A stretch of 39,123 nt of DNA from a bacterium. Its GTDB lineage: Bacteria; Auribacterota; UBA3054. A program made the position numbers and the translations under genes. A model generated the notes under the pieces. It had not been told where the DNA came from. It saw nothing but the letters and a program-made list of their open reading frames with translations, and ran no database searches. This document shows, one piece after another, positions 15,721 to 23,260 of the stretch (position 1 is its first letter; each line of letters begins with the position of its first letter). The stretch covers positions 1 through 39,123 of the forward strand of contig JAFYHD010000115.1 of NCBI GenBank assembly GCA_017539325.1, written 5' to 3'.

Positions 15721-18700
15721 ATGAAACGTTTATTCCTTCTCCTCGCGGCAGCCGCTTCCGTAGCTGCCATGAGTCTCATGGCCGATGAGGAAGTCATCTG
15801 GTCCGAGGATTTCAGCACCTTTGCCGCCGGCGACCTTATGTCCGCCCACAGCAACGAATGGGCCACCACGGGTCCCCATTACATCGTCGACGACAACGGC
15901 AACAAATGCGTCAGGTTCTACGCCCCCGACGGCGAAAGCTTAAAGGGCCTGAGCTTCATCAAGGTCCCCGACACCACCCCCTACTGCGGGCGCTACTACA
16001 TCCGCTTCTCCTGCAAGCTGAAACTTTTCAAAGAATCCCAGGTCATGCACGGTTTCCGCACTCCTGAGGATTACTTCATGTTCGACATGATCAACAAGCA
16101 CGGCGACGGCTACGGCGTCGACTGCGACCGTTCCTACGGGTCTCTGCTCTTCACCGACGGCCGCTTCCCGCACGACGAGTGGGCCGAATACAGCTTCCTT
16201 ATGGAGATCACCCCGAGCGCCTATCGTCTTAAAAACATGGTGGTGAACGGCGTCACCAACGACTTCGACATAGCCGTTAAGACCAGCGGCAGCGGCTCAA
16301 TCGGCAGCCGGCTCTTCTTCGGCGGCTGGGGCAACCCCGATTTCTATCTCGACGACTTCAAGCTGACCAAAGTTCTCAAGGAAGGCGAACCCGTCACTTC
16401 GGCCGTGGTCAACGGCAACCTGGACCTCGACACCGACGAGACCACCATCACCGTCGTCAACAAGGGCGGCGGCTCCTTCAACTACAAAGCCACCATCGCC
16501 GAGGGCTACGGCTTCGCTTCCCTTGAAAACGCGGAAGGCACCTGCGAAGGCTCCGCCACCGTCAAATTCAAAGTCGACCGCGACGCCATGGCCAGCCAGT
16601 ACTACCACGTCCCCGTCACCGTTAACGGCGGCGAAGCCGGCTCCGTCACGGTCTACGTCGGCGTGGCCAGCGGCCTTGTGCTTATGAACTGCGACTTCGA
16701 ATGCTACGAGGAAGGATTGCGACTCCCCGACCAGGACACCCTCTGGCAGAGCAACGGCCCGCACTATGTCATGACCGACGAAGGCAGCAAGTGCATGCGC
16801 TTCTACGCCGAGGAAGGACAGTCCCTCTACAACATCACCTACAACTCCATCCCGGACACCACGCCGTATACGACCAACTACTACGTGAAGTTCTCCTGCC
16901 GCATGAAAGTCATAGAGGAATCCCAGGTCATGCACGGCATCAGGAACTACTTCATGTTCGACGCCATCAACAAGCTCGGCAACGCCTACGTAGTGGACTG
17001 CCACCGCTTCTACGTCACCGAGATGAAACTGACCACGGGCTACTTCCCGAACGGCAAATGGACCGACTACAGCTTCGTTATGGACGTCACCCCGGGCTCC
17101 TACCGCCTGAGATCCATGACCATCAACGGCGTGACCGACGACTTCAACCTCCCCAAGGGTGAGGAATCCGGCCAGGGCTCCATCGGCAACGCCGTCTACT
17201 TCGGCGGCTGGGGCGCCCCCGACATCTACATCGACGACATCCAGATCGAGCTGGTCGAGAAAGAAGCCAAGCCGGAACTGGACGTTGAATTCAACGGCAA
17301 CATCGGCCTCGAGGAGAACGAAGCCATCATCACCATCATTAACCGCGGCGGCGGCACGCTCAACTACAACGTGACCTTGGGCGACGACTACGCCTGGGCC
17401 AGTTTGGAAGGCGCGGAAGGCTCCTGCCAGGGCACCGCTGAAGTCAAGCTCGTCCTAAACCGCGAGGAAATGGGCGAGGAATACTACCGCGGCACCATCC
17501 ATGTTGACGGCGGCGAAGCCGGAAGCGAGGACATCAATTTCGGCGTGGCCAGCGGGCACGTCCTCTACGGCAACGACTTTGAAATGTACACGGTCGGATT
17601 GCCCATAGTCGCCCAGGACGGCGCCTGGACGGGCAACGAAGCGAACCTTATCGAAACGGACACTTCCCAGTACCTCCGTCTGACGGAATACACCCTCAAC
17701 ATGTCGGTCCCCGACACCACTCCCTACGCCAACAAATACCTGCTCCGCTTCAACTGCCGCGCCAAAGCCAACAGCTTCGACGCCCAGATCTGCCACGGCT
17801 TCAAGAACGGCTTCATGATCGACGCCATCGACAAATTCGGCGACGGCCATTACGTCGTCGACCTCAACCGTATGAACGGCTCCTTCATGCAGCTGACCAG
17901 CGGCAGCTTCCCCCAGGGCGAATGGTGCGACTACGGCTTCCTTCTCGACCTCAGGACCGGCGTCGTCGCCATGAAGTCCATCTGGATCAACGGCGTGACC
18001 AACGACTTCGACCAGGCCGCCCAGAACCAGGACGGCATGAAGCTAGGCGACTTCAACATCTACGGCTGGGGCTTGCCCGATTTCTGCATCGACGACATGG
18101 AGATCACCCTTGTCGACCGCTCCGCCTACCCCGATCCCGTTTTGCCCTCCTGCGTCCCGGTCTCTTACCGCGACTCCTATGAGGCAACGGTCATCAACAA
18201 CGGCGGCGGCTCCGCCAAGACGACCGTCACGGTCCTCGACTACACCGACTTCGTGACCGTCACCAAGCCCGCCGGCAATCTTGTCACCACCGAGAAACTG
18301 ACCTTCAACGTCTCAAGGGAAGGCCTCCAGGACGGCTTCTTCTACGCCCGCTACCGCTACGCCTACGAAGGCATCGACAGCGAGATCACAGGCGCCGTGA
18401 CAGGGCTTGTCTCGTTCGCGGTCGGCGGCTGGTACTACGGCACCGACTTCCAGCCCCCCTACTTCCGCGAAGGCTCCCTGAACGGGCAGTCCGGCTGGAG
18501 CAGCAGCGAGGAGATCGTTATAGAAAAGATCAACGGCGAATCCTGCCTTACCTTCACGGACAAATCCACCGCTTTCCTTGCCGCCTCCGTCCCGAACCAG
18601 GCCTCCTTCACCCTGCAGGGCCGCGTCCTTACGGAAACCACCGAAGAGAGCGCTTACATAAGGATCGGCACGATCGACAGCTGGGGATACCGTCCCATTT

Positions 18701-19110
18701 ACCTGGTCAAGGACAACAACACCTCGACCATCAACATCTGCTACGTGAACGACGAAAACGAGCTGCAGCCCATGGTTCAGAAGCCCCTCTCCGAAGACTG
18801 GGTCGACTTTAGTTTCACCATGAACACCGACGTTAACGTCGCAATGATAACCGAAGCCTCGCTAGGCGATGAGACAAAGGAAGTCGAAATTCCGCTCGAT
18901 CCCGAATACGACTGGACGGCCATCGACCAGTTCTCCTTCGCCGCCTACGCCTTTGACAACGACAGCTCCTTATCCCAGGCTGTCGCCGCCGACGGGGCTC
19001 AGACCGGATTGCACATCGCCAGGCTGATCATCCATGATCCCGCGGTGCCCGAACCGGCCATCGCTCTCTTCCTGCTCGCTCTGGGAGCCCTCTTCCTTAG
19101 ACGCAAGTAA
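15721..19110 (+). CDS. Modular secreted protein with PEP-CTERM sorting signal
   Basis: This 1129-residue exported protein is the only clear plus-strand gene. A signal peptide (about residues 1-21) leads into a repeated two-domain unit. A jellyroll-like domain occurs at about 25-225, 317-515, 610-800 and, more diverged, 901-1100; each early copy carries VPDTTPY- and NGVTNDFD-like motifs. Between them are BACON-like beta domains of about 90 residues (227-316, 520-609, 802-895) with GGGxxNY and xGxASG motifs. The C-terminus is a textbook PEP-CTERM signal: PEP (1110-1112), a hydrophobic helix and RRK. Exosortase processing and surface attachment are expected from the family, but no exosortase gene is in the window. 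The repeats look carbohydrate-binding; no catalytic domain is recognised. Confidence 0.82.
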   Translation: MKRLFLLLAAAASVAAMSLMADEEVIWSEDFSTFAAGDLMSAHSNEWATTGPHYIVDDNGNKCVRFYAPDGESLKGLSFIKVPDTTPYCGRYYIRFSCKLKLFKESQVMHGFRTPEDYFMFDMINKHGDGYGVDCDRSYGSLLFTDGRFPHDEWAEYSFLMEITPSAYRLKNMVVNGVTNDFDIAVKTSGSGSIGSRLFFGGWGNPDFYLDDFKLTKVLKEGEPVTSAVVNGNLDLDTDETTITVVNKGGGSFNYKATIAEGYGFASLENAEGTCEGSATVKFKVDRDAMASQYYHVPVTVNGGEAGSVTVYVGVASGLVLMNCDFECYEEGLRLPDQDTLWQSNGPHYVMTDEGSKCMRFYAEEGQSLYNITYNSIPDTTPYTTNYYVKFSCRMKVIEESQVMHGIRNYFMFDAINKLGNAYVVDCHRFYVTEMKLTTGYFPNGKWTDYSFVMDVTPGSYRLRSMTINGVTDDFNLPKGEESGQGSIGNAVYFGGWGAPDIYIDDIQIELVEKEAKPELDVEFNGNIGLEENEAIITIINRGGGTLNYNVTLGDDYAWASLEGAEGSCQGTAEVKLVLNREEMGEEYYRGTIHVDGGEAGSEDINFGVASGHVLYGNDFEMYTVGLPIVAQDGAWTGNEANLIETDTSQYLRLTEYTLNMSVPDTTPYANKYLLRFNCRAKANSFDAQICHGFKNGFMIDAIDKFGDGHYVVDLNRMNGSFMQLTSGSFPQGEWCDYGFLLDLRTGVVAMKSIWINGVTNDFDQAAQNQDGMKLGDFNIYGWGLPDFCIDDMEITLVDRSAYPDPVLPSCVPVSYRDSYEATVINNGGGSAKTTVTVLDYTDFVTVTKPAGNLVTTEKLTFNVSREGLQDGFFYARYRYAYEGIDSEITGAVTGLVSFAVGGWYYGTDFQPPYFREGSLNGQSGWSSSEEIVIEKINGESCLTFTDKSTAFLAASVPNQASFTLQGRVLTETTEESAYIRIGTIDSWGYRPIYLVKDNNTSTINICYVNDENELQPMVQKPLSEDWVDFSFTMNTDVNVAMITEASLGDETKEVEIPLDPEYDWTAIDQFSFAAYAFDNDSSLSQAVAADGAQTGLHIARLIIHDPAVPEPAIALFLLALGALFLRRK

Positions 19111-19130
19111 GCGAAAAAAGCGAACAACAA

Positions 19131-19160
19131 AAAAAGCGGCCCCAAACGGGGCCGCTTTTT
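19131..19160. terminator. Shared bidirectional terminator
   Basis: The stem AAAAAGCGGCCCC / GGGGCCGCTTTTT with an AAAC loop lies between the convergent PEP-CTERM gene (+) and ATPase gene (-). It is suited to ending both transcripts. Confidence 0.9.
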
Positions 19161-19168
19161 TATTTTTG

Positions 19169-20107
19169 TCAGGCTTTCAATATTTCCCAGTAGCCTGTTT
19201 TGTTGGAGCCTATGCGCTTGATCTTCGCCTCCAAGGAAAGCTTATTAAGAGCTCTCTGCACAGTCCTGACCGTCTTCTTAATTTTCAATGACAACTGCAT
19301 CCTGGTTTGCTTTGGATCGTCTCTTAAAAGCTTATAGACCTCGGCTTCCGTGGACGGTTTCTTAACCTTGACGCTTGTCAAAACGTCCCTGTAAAACAGG
19401 AAGGAAAAGCCTCCGTATTTAGAGGAGAAGTCTGTTCTTTTACCTTCCTTCTCACAGATCGCGTAAACCTTCCTGAAGCCGCTTCCAAAGGCCTCCACAT
19501 CCTTACTCTTGTAAAGCGTTTGTAATATCACCCTGTTCCTGGGCATCGACTTCAGCTGCTTTTTGGCGAACATTTCCGGCGTGTATTTTTCCGGGAATTC
19601 GCCAGGGTTGTATATTTCTACCCTGGTGGGCGTAATGACTATCTCGTTTTCGCTTTCACCCCGGTAATCGGCGTGAGCGAAGGAATTCACGATTATTTCC
19701 CTCACGGCCTCCACAGGTATCTCCGGCACTTCGACCCTGGAGGTGTCCTTCCCCATGCGCACGCTCCAATTGATGTGTTCCTTGATGTAGGAAAAACCCT
19801 TTTCCATAAGGTTGTAAATATTATCCTCCAGCCGCTCCTTGTTTGAGAAAATTACTCTTAGATCTGTAACATATACAGCAACGTTTAAAGCTATTGGCTT
19901 CCTATTGGAAAAAAGATAGTATCCAGCTTTGGTTAATTTCTTTTCCCTGTATAACCCAAGATCTTCCAACAATAACTCTTCGTCATACACAGACATTTGA
20001 TTCATGCGGCCACAAGATACCGCCCTAAAATAGAAAGCTTTTAGAGCATTGCCGTCAATTGCCTCAATGCCATATTCTGTTAGAGTATTTTCCCAATTGT
20101 CATTCAT
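19169..20107 (-). CDS. ATP-binding protein with winged helix, lacking the AlbA_2 half
   Basis: The product (about 313 residues) matches the C-terminal two-thirds of AlbA_2/HATPase_c_4 proteins, often labelled RecG-like or divergent-AAA regulators. It has an LTKAGYYLFS segment, a GHKL-type ATP-binding domain (about residues 120-250; N-box EIIVNSFAHADYRG, IYNPGEFPE, AFGSGFRKVYAICE) and a C-terminal winged helix (about 255-313). The usual 100-120-residue N-terminal AlbA_2 (Schlafen-like) domain is absent, and no trace of it lies upstream. I prefer the ATG at 20107 to the one at 20125, because the predicted promoter would leave almost no leader for the latter and GTGAGAAT precedes the former. Palindromes upstream suggest DNA-binding autoregulation. 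The role, in regulation or defence, is not known. Confidence 0.7.
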   Translation of the reverse strand: MNDNWENTLTEYGIEAIDGNALKAFYFRAVSCGRMNQMSVYDEELLLEDLGLYREKKLTKAGYYLFSNRKPIALNVAVYVTDLRVIFSNKERLEDNIYNLMEKGFSYIKEHINWSVRMGKDTSRVEVPEIPVEAVREIIVNSFAHADYRGESENEIVITPTRVEIYNPGEFPEKYTPEMFAKKQLKSMPRNRVILQTLYKSKDVEAFGSGFRKVYAICEKEGKRTDFSSKYGGFSFLFYRDVLTSVKVKKPSTEAEVYKLLRDDPKQTRMQLSLKIKKTVRTVQRALNKLSLEAKIKRIGSNKTGYWEILKA

Positions 20108-20134
20108 ATTCTCACGCAAAAACATGTTTGGTTG

Positions 20135-20163
20135 ATATTACTAGATTTCATCATGAAAAGCAA
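20135..20163 (-). promoter_or_regulatory. Likely promoter of the ATPase gene
   Basis: On the minus strand, TTGCTT (20158-20163) and TAATAT (20135-20140) are separated by 17 bases. Initiation would fall near 20128, a few bases before the first ATG and about 20 before the second, supporting the second start. Confidence 0.5.
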
Positions 20164-20172
20164 AAGAGTAGA

Positions 20173-20194
20173 ATGCTATTAAATTTAATAGCAT
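20173..20194. repeat. 22-bp perfect palindrome
   Basis: ATGCTATTAAA is followed directly by its exact reverse complement TTTAATAGCAT. It lies 9 bases upstream of the predicted -35 box of the ATPase gene, a typical position for an operator. A dimeric binding site for the winged-helix protein itself is possible. Confidence 0.8.
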
Positions 20195-20197
20195 ATT

Positions 20198-20244
20198 TAT
20201 AGCGACATTTTATAGTGACATTATTCCCTAATTATGTCACTATA
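20198..20244. repeat. TATAGYGACAT repeat cluster (direct plus inverted)
   Basis: Three copies of one 11-mer lie together: TATAGCGACAT (20198-20208), TATAGTGACAT (20211-20221) and its exact inverse ATGTCACTATA (20234-20244). The first two repeat in tandem with a 13-base period. The last two form a perfect 11-bp inverted repeat around a 12-base spacer. It lies between the ATPase gene and the terminator of the esterase gene. A cooperative operator is the simplest reading; a small insertion remnant is the alternative. Confidence 0.8.
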
Positions 20245-20252
20245 AAACCCAA

Positions 20253-20284
20253 ATAAAAAAGCCCCGGCGTAAGCCGGGGCTTCT
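20253..20284 (-). terminator. Terminator of esterase gene
   Basis: The 10-bp stem AAGCCCCGGC / GCCGGGGCTT with loop GTAA is followed by a T-run on the minus strand. It starts about 20 bases after the stop codon of the sialate O-acetylesterase gene. Confidence 0.9.
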
Positions 20285-20304
20285 TAAATAAGCGCAAGCA
20301 AAAC

Positions 20305-22449
20305 TTACTTCACGAGGATCGTCAGCCTGCGCACTTTGAATTTGGCAGCGTTGGCCTGGAAGGTGTAGTCCGGATTCTTGCCGGAATTGTTGCCGATGCC
20401 GATATCGCAGGTCACGCCCGGCGTGTTGAAATCGTTGTAGGCCATGACGGTCGACTGATTCGCGGCGTCGTGGATCTGCATTGATCCGTAGTGCCCGTCT
20501 TCCGGCAGCGGCTTATCGTTGAAGTCGTAGTCGTCGTTTGAGCCGCCGATGTCGGGGAATTTCGTAGTAGAGGTGTAGTTGCCTTCCCAGAACTCGATGA
20601 AGCCGCCCTCGGAATCCGTCACTTCCTTAACACCCGGAACGTTGGAACGCACCGTCAGGTTCCCCACTTTCTGCTGCACGACTACGTTGGTGTAAATGGG
20701 AACGCCCAACAAAGTGAGATCGATGACCGGCGTATCCATAATGGCGACGCCCCACATCACCTGGTCTCTCTTGTTCACCAGTTCCATAACGTAGGCCGCC
20801 TTCTTGGGAGCGGACGTAAGCGACCTAAGCTTGTTAACAGAGTAGTTCTCCTCCGTGAACTTTCCCTTGGCCGGCAGATCGGACTGCAGAACGACTTTGA
20901 AGCCCGCCAGTTCAGGAATCTTGAGAGCGTCGCCAAGCTTCGCCTCGTCCTTTAAGACCACGCCGTTGTCCACCTCAAATGGCGGGACCGGCAGTCCGGA
21001 GACGCCGCTGTAAAGCGAGCCGAAGAACGGCGCGGTCGCCAGATACCTTATGCTCCTGGGTTTCGGTACGTCAGCGGAAGCGACTATGAGCTTCTCCCCT
21101 TTCAGACGTCCGTGGTGACGGTCTTCTTCGTTCTTTACTTCCGCCGGGAAATACCTTCCATCGTCGCCGGCCACTTCGAAGCCTTTGGGCTTGGAGTTGT
21201 CGTCGGTGTAATAGTACCAGGTGTTGGTCTCCTGGAAGGTCAGGATAAACGCTCCGTCCTTGATCTCATAATCTGTAAGATAAGGCGCTTCTGAAACGAT
21301 GCCCGGAAAGCCGTAAACATCCTTCAGAGCGTGCAGCGCCAGTCTGCGCGCCACCATCTCTTTCTTGTTGGGATGTATGTCGTGCATATTGCCCACGTCG
21401 CAGGTCGGAACGAAGGCCGCGTTCTTCTCCTCGCGGGCAAATTTGGCCTGCGCCAGCTCCAGTTCATAGAAGCTCTGCCAGTAGGGCGCCAGCTGCACGA
21501 AATACAGTTTGAAATCGGGATTCTTGAATTCCTTCGCCCAGCCGTCATAGAGAGCGTGCATCTTGTCGCAGTAGATCTCCGCTTCTCCAGCGTTATTGCA
21601 GCCCTGATACCAGATGAAGCCTCTTGAAGCGAAAGGCACGAAAGGCGCCACCATGCCGTTCCACAACACCGTCGGCTGCTGCATGTACCAGGAGATCACG
21701 CCTCTGGCCATGCTCGGATCCCACTTGTTGGTCACCGGGTACTCCGCGGTCTCACGAAGCTCCGGATGATTCTCATATCCCGACCTCGGCGTCCAGGCGT
21801 CGATGTTGGTGCCGCCCCAGCTGGCGTCTATCACGCCGATTGGCACGCGAAGGCTAGAAAACAGCTGCAGCGCGTAATAAAATCCCACCGCCGACAGCGA
21901 CCTTTCATTTTTGTTCGCTTCTTTGTGCTTTTCGAATTCTTCCGGCGTAAACAGGTACCAGGTCGCCGGTATGAAAGACCTAGGATAAGCGTCATGTCCC
22001 CTGTTGACCTTTATGAAGCGCAAATAAGGGTTCCTCGTCATCGCCAAAACCAGCTTTCCCGCAGCGTCCCTGAACCGAGGATCTTGATCCCATACGGGGC
22101 ATTCCATGTTGCTCTGCCCTGAAGCGAACCACACTTCGCCCACCAACACGTCTTCGACAGTTAAGGTGTCTCCGCCTTTCTCGCTGACCGTCATAGTCCG
22201 GCTTTCAAAGGAAGCCTCCATAGGCTCGAGCTGAACAGACCAGTCACCGTTCTCGTCCGCCTTCCCGGTGACCTTCTGCCCGGCGAACGACACAGTTACC
22301 TCACTTCCAGGCGTTGCCTTGCCCCACACCGGGACCGCGACTTCACGCTGCAAGACCGCGTGATTGCAGAAAGGCGTGGCCAGCTTAAGCTCAGCCAAAC
22401 AAGGCACTGCCAGCAGCGCAACAAAGAACAACACAAAACATTTTTTCAT
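20305..22449 (-). CDS. Secreted sialate O-acetylesterase with extra C-terminal domain
   Basis: This SGNH/GDSL-type esterase is predicted to remove acetyl groups from sialic acids or other glycans. The frame is open from 22488, but the ATG at 22449 has AGAGGA upstream and opens a clean signal peptide (MKKCFVLFFVALLAVPCLAE). That gives 714 residues. An N-terminal beta domain (about 20-100) leads to the catalytic block with GQSNME (serine S113), DASWGGTNIDAWTPRSGYE, IWYQGC and the Asp/His motif DIHPNKKEMVARRLA. About 200 extra C-terminal residues (from about 510), beta-rich and ending in VRRLTILVK, are absent from the paralogue at 28308-29798. They are probably a binding or cell-surface domain that I cannot name. 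The promoter is not clear. Confidence 0.85.
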   Translation of the reverse strand: MKKCFVLFFVALLAVPCLAELKLATPFCNHAVLQREVAVPVWGKATPGSEVTVSFAGQKVTGKADENGDWSVQLEPMEASFESRTMTVSEKGGDTLTVEDVLVGEVWFASGQSNMECPVWDQDPRFRDAAGKLVLAMTRNPYLRFIKVNRGHDAYPRSFIPATWYLFTPEEFEKHKEANKNERSLSAVGFYYALQLFSSLRVPIGVIDASWGGTNIDAWTPRSGYENHPELRETAEYPVTNKWDPSMARGVISWYMQQPTVLWNGMVAPFVPFASRGFIWYQGCNNAGEAEIYCDKMHALYDGWAKEFKNPDFKLYFVQLAPYWQSFYELELAQAKFAREEKNAAFVPTCDVGNMHDIHPNKKEMVARRLALHALKDVYGFPGIVSEAPYLTDYEIKDGAFILTFQETNTWYYYTDDNSKPKGFEVAGDDGRYFPAEVKNEEDRHHGRLKGEKLIVASADVPKPRSIRYLATAPFFGSLYSGVSGLPVPPFEVDNGVVLKDEAKLGDALKIPELAGFKVVLQSDLPAKGKFTEENYSVNKLRSLTSAPKKAAYVMELVNKRDQVMWGVAIMDTPVIDLTLLGVPIYTNVVVQQKVGNLTVRSNVPGVKEVTDSEGGFIEFWEGNYTSTTKFPDIGGSNDDYDFNDKPLPEDGHYGSMQIHDAANQSTVMAYNDFNTPGVTCDIGIGNNSGKNPDYTFQANAAKFKVRRLTILVK

Positions 22450-22561
22450 ACCAATTTCCTCTTGGGTGAAGTTTAAATAACCAACCATATTTTATCACTA
22501 CTTCCCCCAAAATCCTATACCAAAATAAAACAGCTTCACCTTCAAAAAGTCTCGTGTTTTC

Positions 22562-22592
22562 AGTTATCTTCAGCAGCTTGCTGAAGATAACT
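22562..22592. repeat. 14-bp perfect inverted repeat
   Basis: AGTTATCTTCAGCA and its exact inverse TGCTGAAGATAACT flank the three bases GCT. There is no strong T-run on either side, so it is not a standard terminator. It lies about 110 bases upstream of the esterase start, and could be an operator or the scar of an insertion. Confidence 0.75.
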
Positions 22593-22750
22593 TGCTTTTA
22601 GTTTATATTGCGCTATTATAATAAGTTAACTTAAACAGAGGTGCAAATTTAATTAATTTTTCAAACATTTTTGCTGTCGCTTTTGTATCGCACAACCATC
22701 AAAAAACGATTAAATTTTTTTAAAACCCTCACTAACAAATAAACAAATAA

Positions 22751-22777
22751 AGAAAAAGCCCAGCGAATGCCAGGCTT
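22751..22777 (-). terminator. Terminator at end of restriction-modification block
   Basis: The stem AAGCCTGGC / GCTGGGCTT (minus strand, two wobble pairs, loop ATTC) is followed by TTTC and more T residues. It lies 30 bases after the stop of the small membrane-protein gene. It resembles the hairpin at 27342-27369 on the other side of the block. Confidence 0.7.
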
Positions 22778-22806
22778 AATTATGAAGAAAAGAAGAACCA
22801 ATTTTT

Positions 22807-23202
22807 TTATGAATTGTCGTGATTTGTATTCTCATGATCCGCATCATTACGAGTGATGTTTTCTTGAGATTGTTCCCTTTTTTTACAGCAAATTACTCCA
22901 ACACTTTTTACTGCAAAATAAGTTGCAACGCTCATACCAAGAATAACACATATAGCATAGTTTAATCTCCCTCTTTTTGTGTAAAATGGGAAAACATATG
23001 TTGGGTAATATGATTCCTGTGATTTTCCCAAAGAAAAAGATTTTTGGGTGTGTGAATCATATATTGATTTTGCTTGCGTTACTCGAACCAAATAAATGCC
23101 AGGATTATTTGCAAGATTTATGCTAACAGTGCATAAAAACGAGCACAATACCGAGGTAATAACAACTGCCGAACAAATAATAAAGAGATTTTTTATTTTC
23201 AT
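22807..23202 (-). CDS. Small two-helix membrane protein, unrecognised
   Basis: I do not recognise this 131-residue protein. It has two predicted membrane segments (about residues 5-27 and 82-104), an extracytoplasmic loop of about 50 residues rich in Tyr and Ser, and a charged Asn/Asp/His-rich cytoplasmic tail after a CCKKR stop-transfer signal. A strong ribosome site (GAGAGGGGAA) precedes the start. It follows the restriction gene by 58 bases, is equally AT-rich and shares its terminator, so it probably belongs to the same inserted unit. A defence-linked membrane effector or an unrelated passenger are both possible. Confidence 0.6.
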   Translation of the reverse strand: MKIKNLFIICSAVVITSVLCSFLCTVSINLANNPGIYLVRVTQAKSIYDSHTQKSFSLGKSQESYYPTYVFPFYTKRGRLNYAICVILGMSVATYFAVKSVGVICCKKREQSQENITRNDADHENTNHDNS

Positions 23203-23260
23203 AGTTCCCCTCTCACATTATAATTAGTTATATTTTCATTATGGTTAAAAACAATTGATT

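Larger units (their letters stand above)
22450..22806. other. AT-rich gap at left edge of the restriction-modification insert
   Basis: No coding region is seen in these 357 bases. They hold the unassigned promoter region of the esterase gene, a strong 14-bp hairpin (22562-22592), a 12-bp palindrome TAAGTTAACTTA (22622-22633) and the terminator of the small membrane-protein gene (22751-22777). Base composition drops sharply here from GC-rich to AT-rich, marking the left boundary of the inserted block. Confidence 0.6.

Noticed and set aside
16297..17004. Minus-strand open frame of 235 codons inside the PEP-CTERM gene
   Set aside because: It is a shadow of the repeated plus-strand coding sequence and is not supported by a start signal or family match.
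19169..20107. Annotation as RecG helicase
   Set aside because: No helicase motifs (Walker A/B or DExH) are present. The similarity is to the ATP-binding and winged-helix part of AlbA_2 proteins that databases often mislabel RecG-like.
20173..20244. CRISPR-like repeat array
   Set aside because: The repeats are 11-mers with a 3-base or 12-base spacing and opposite orientation. That fits operators, not CRISPR repeats, and no cas genes are present.
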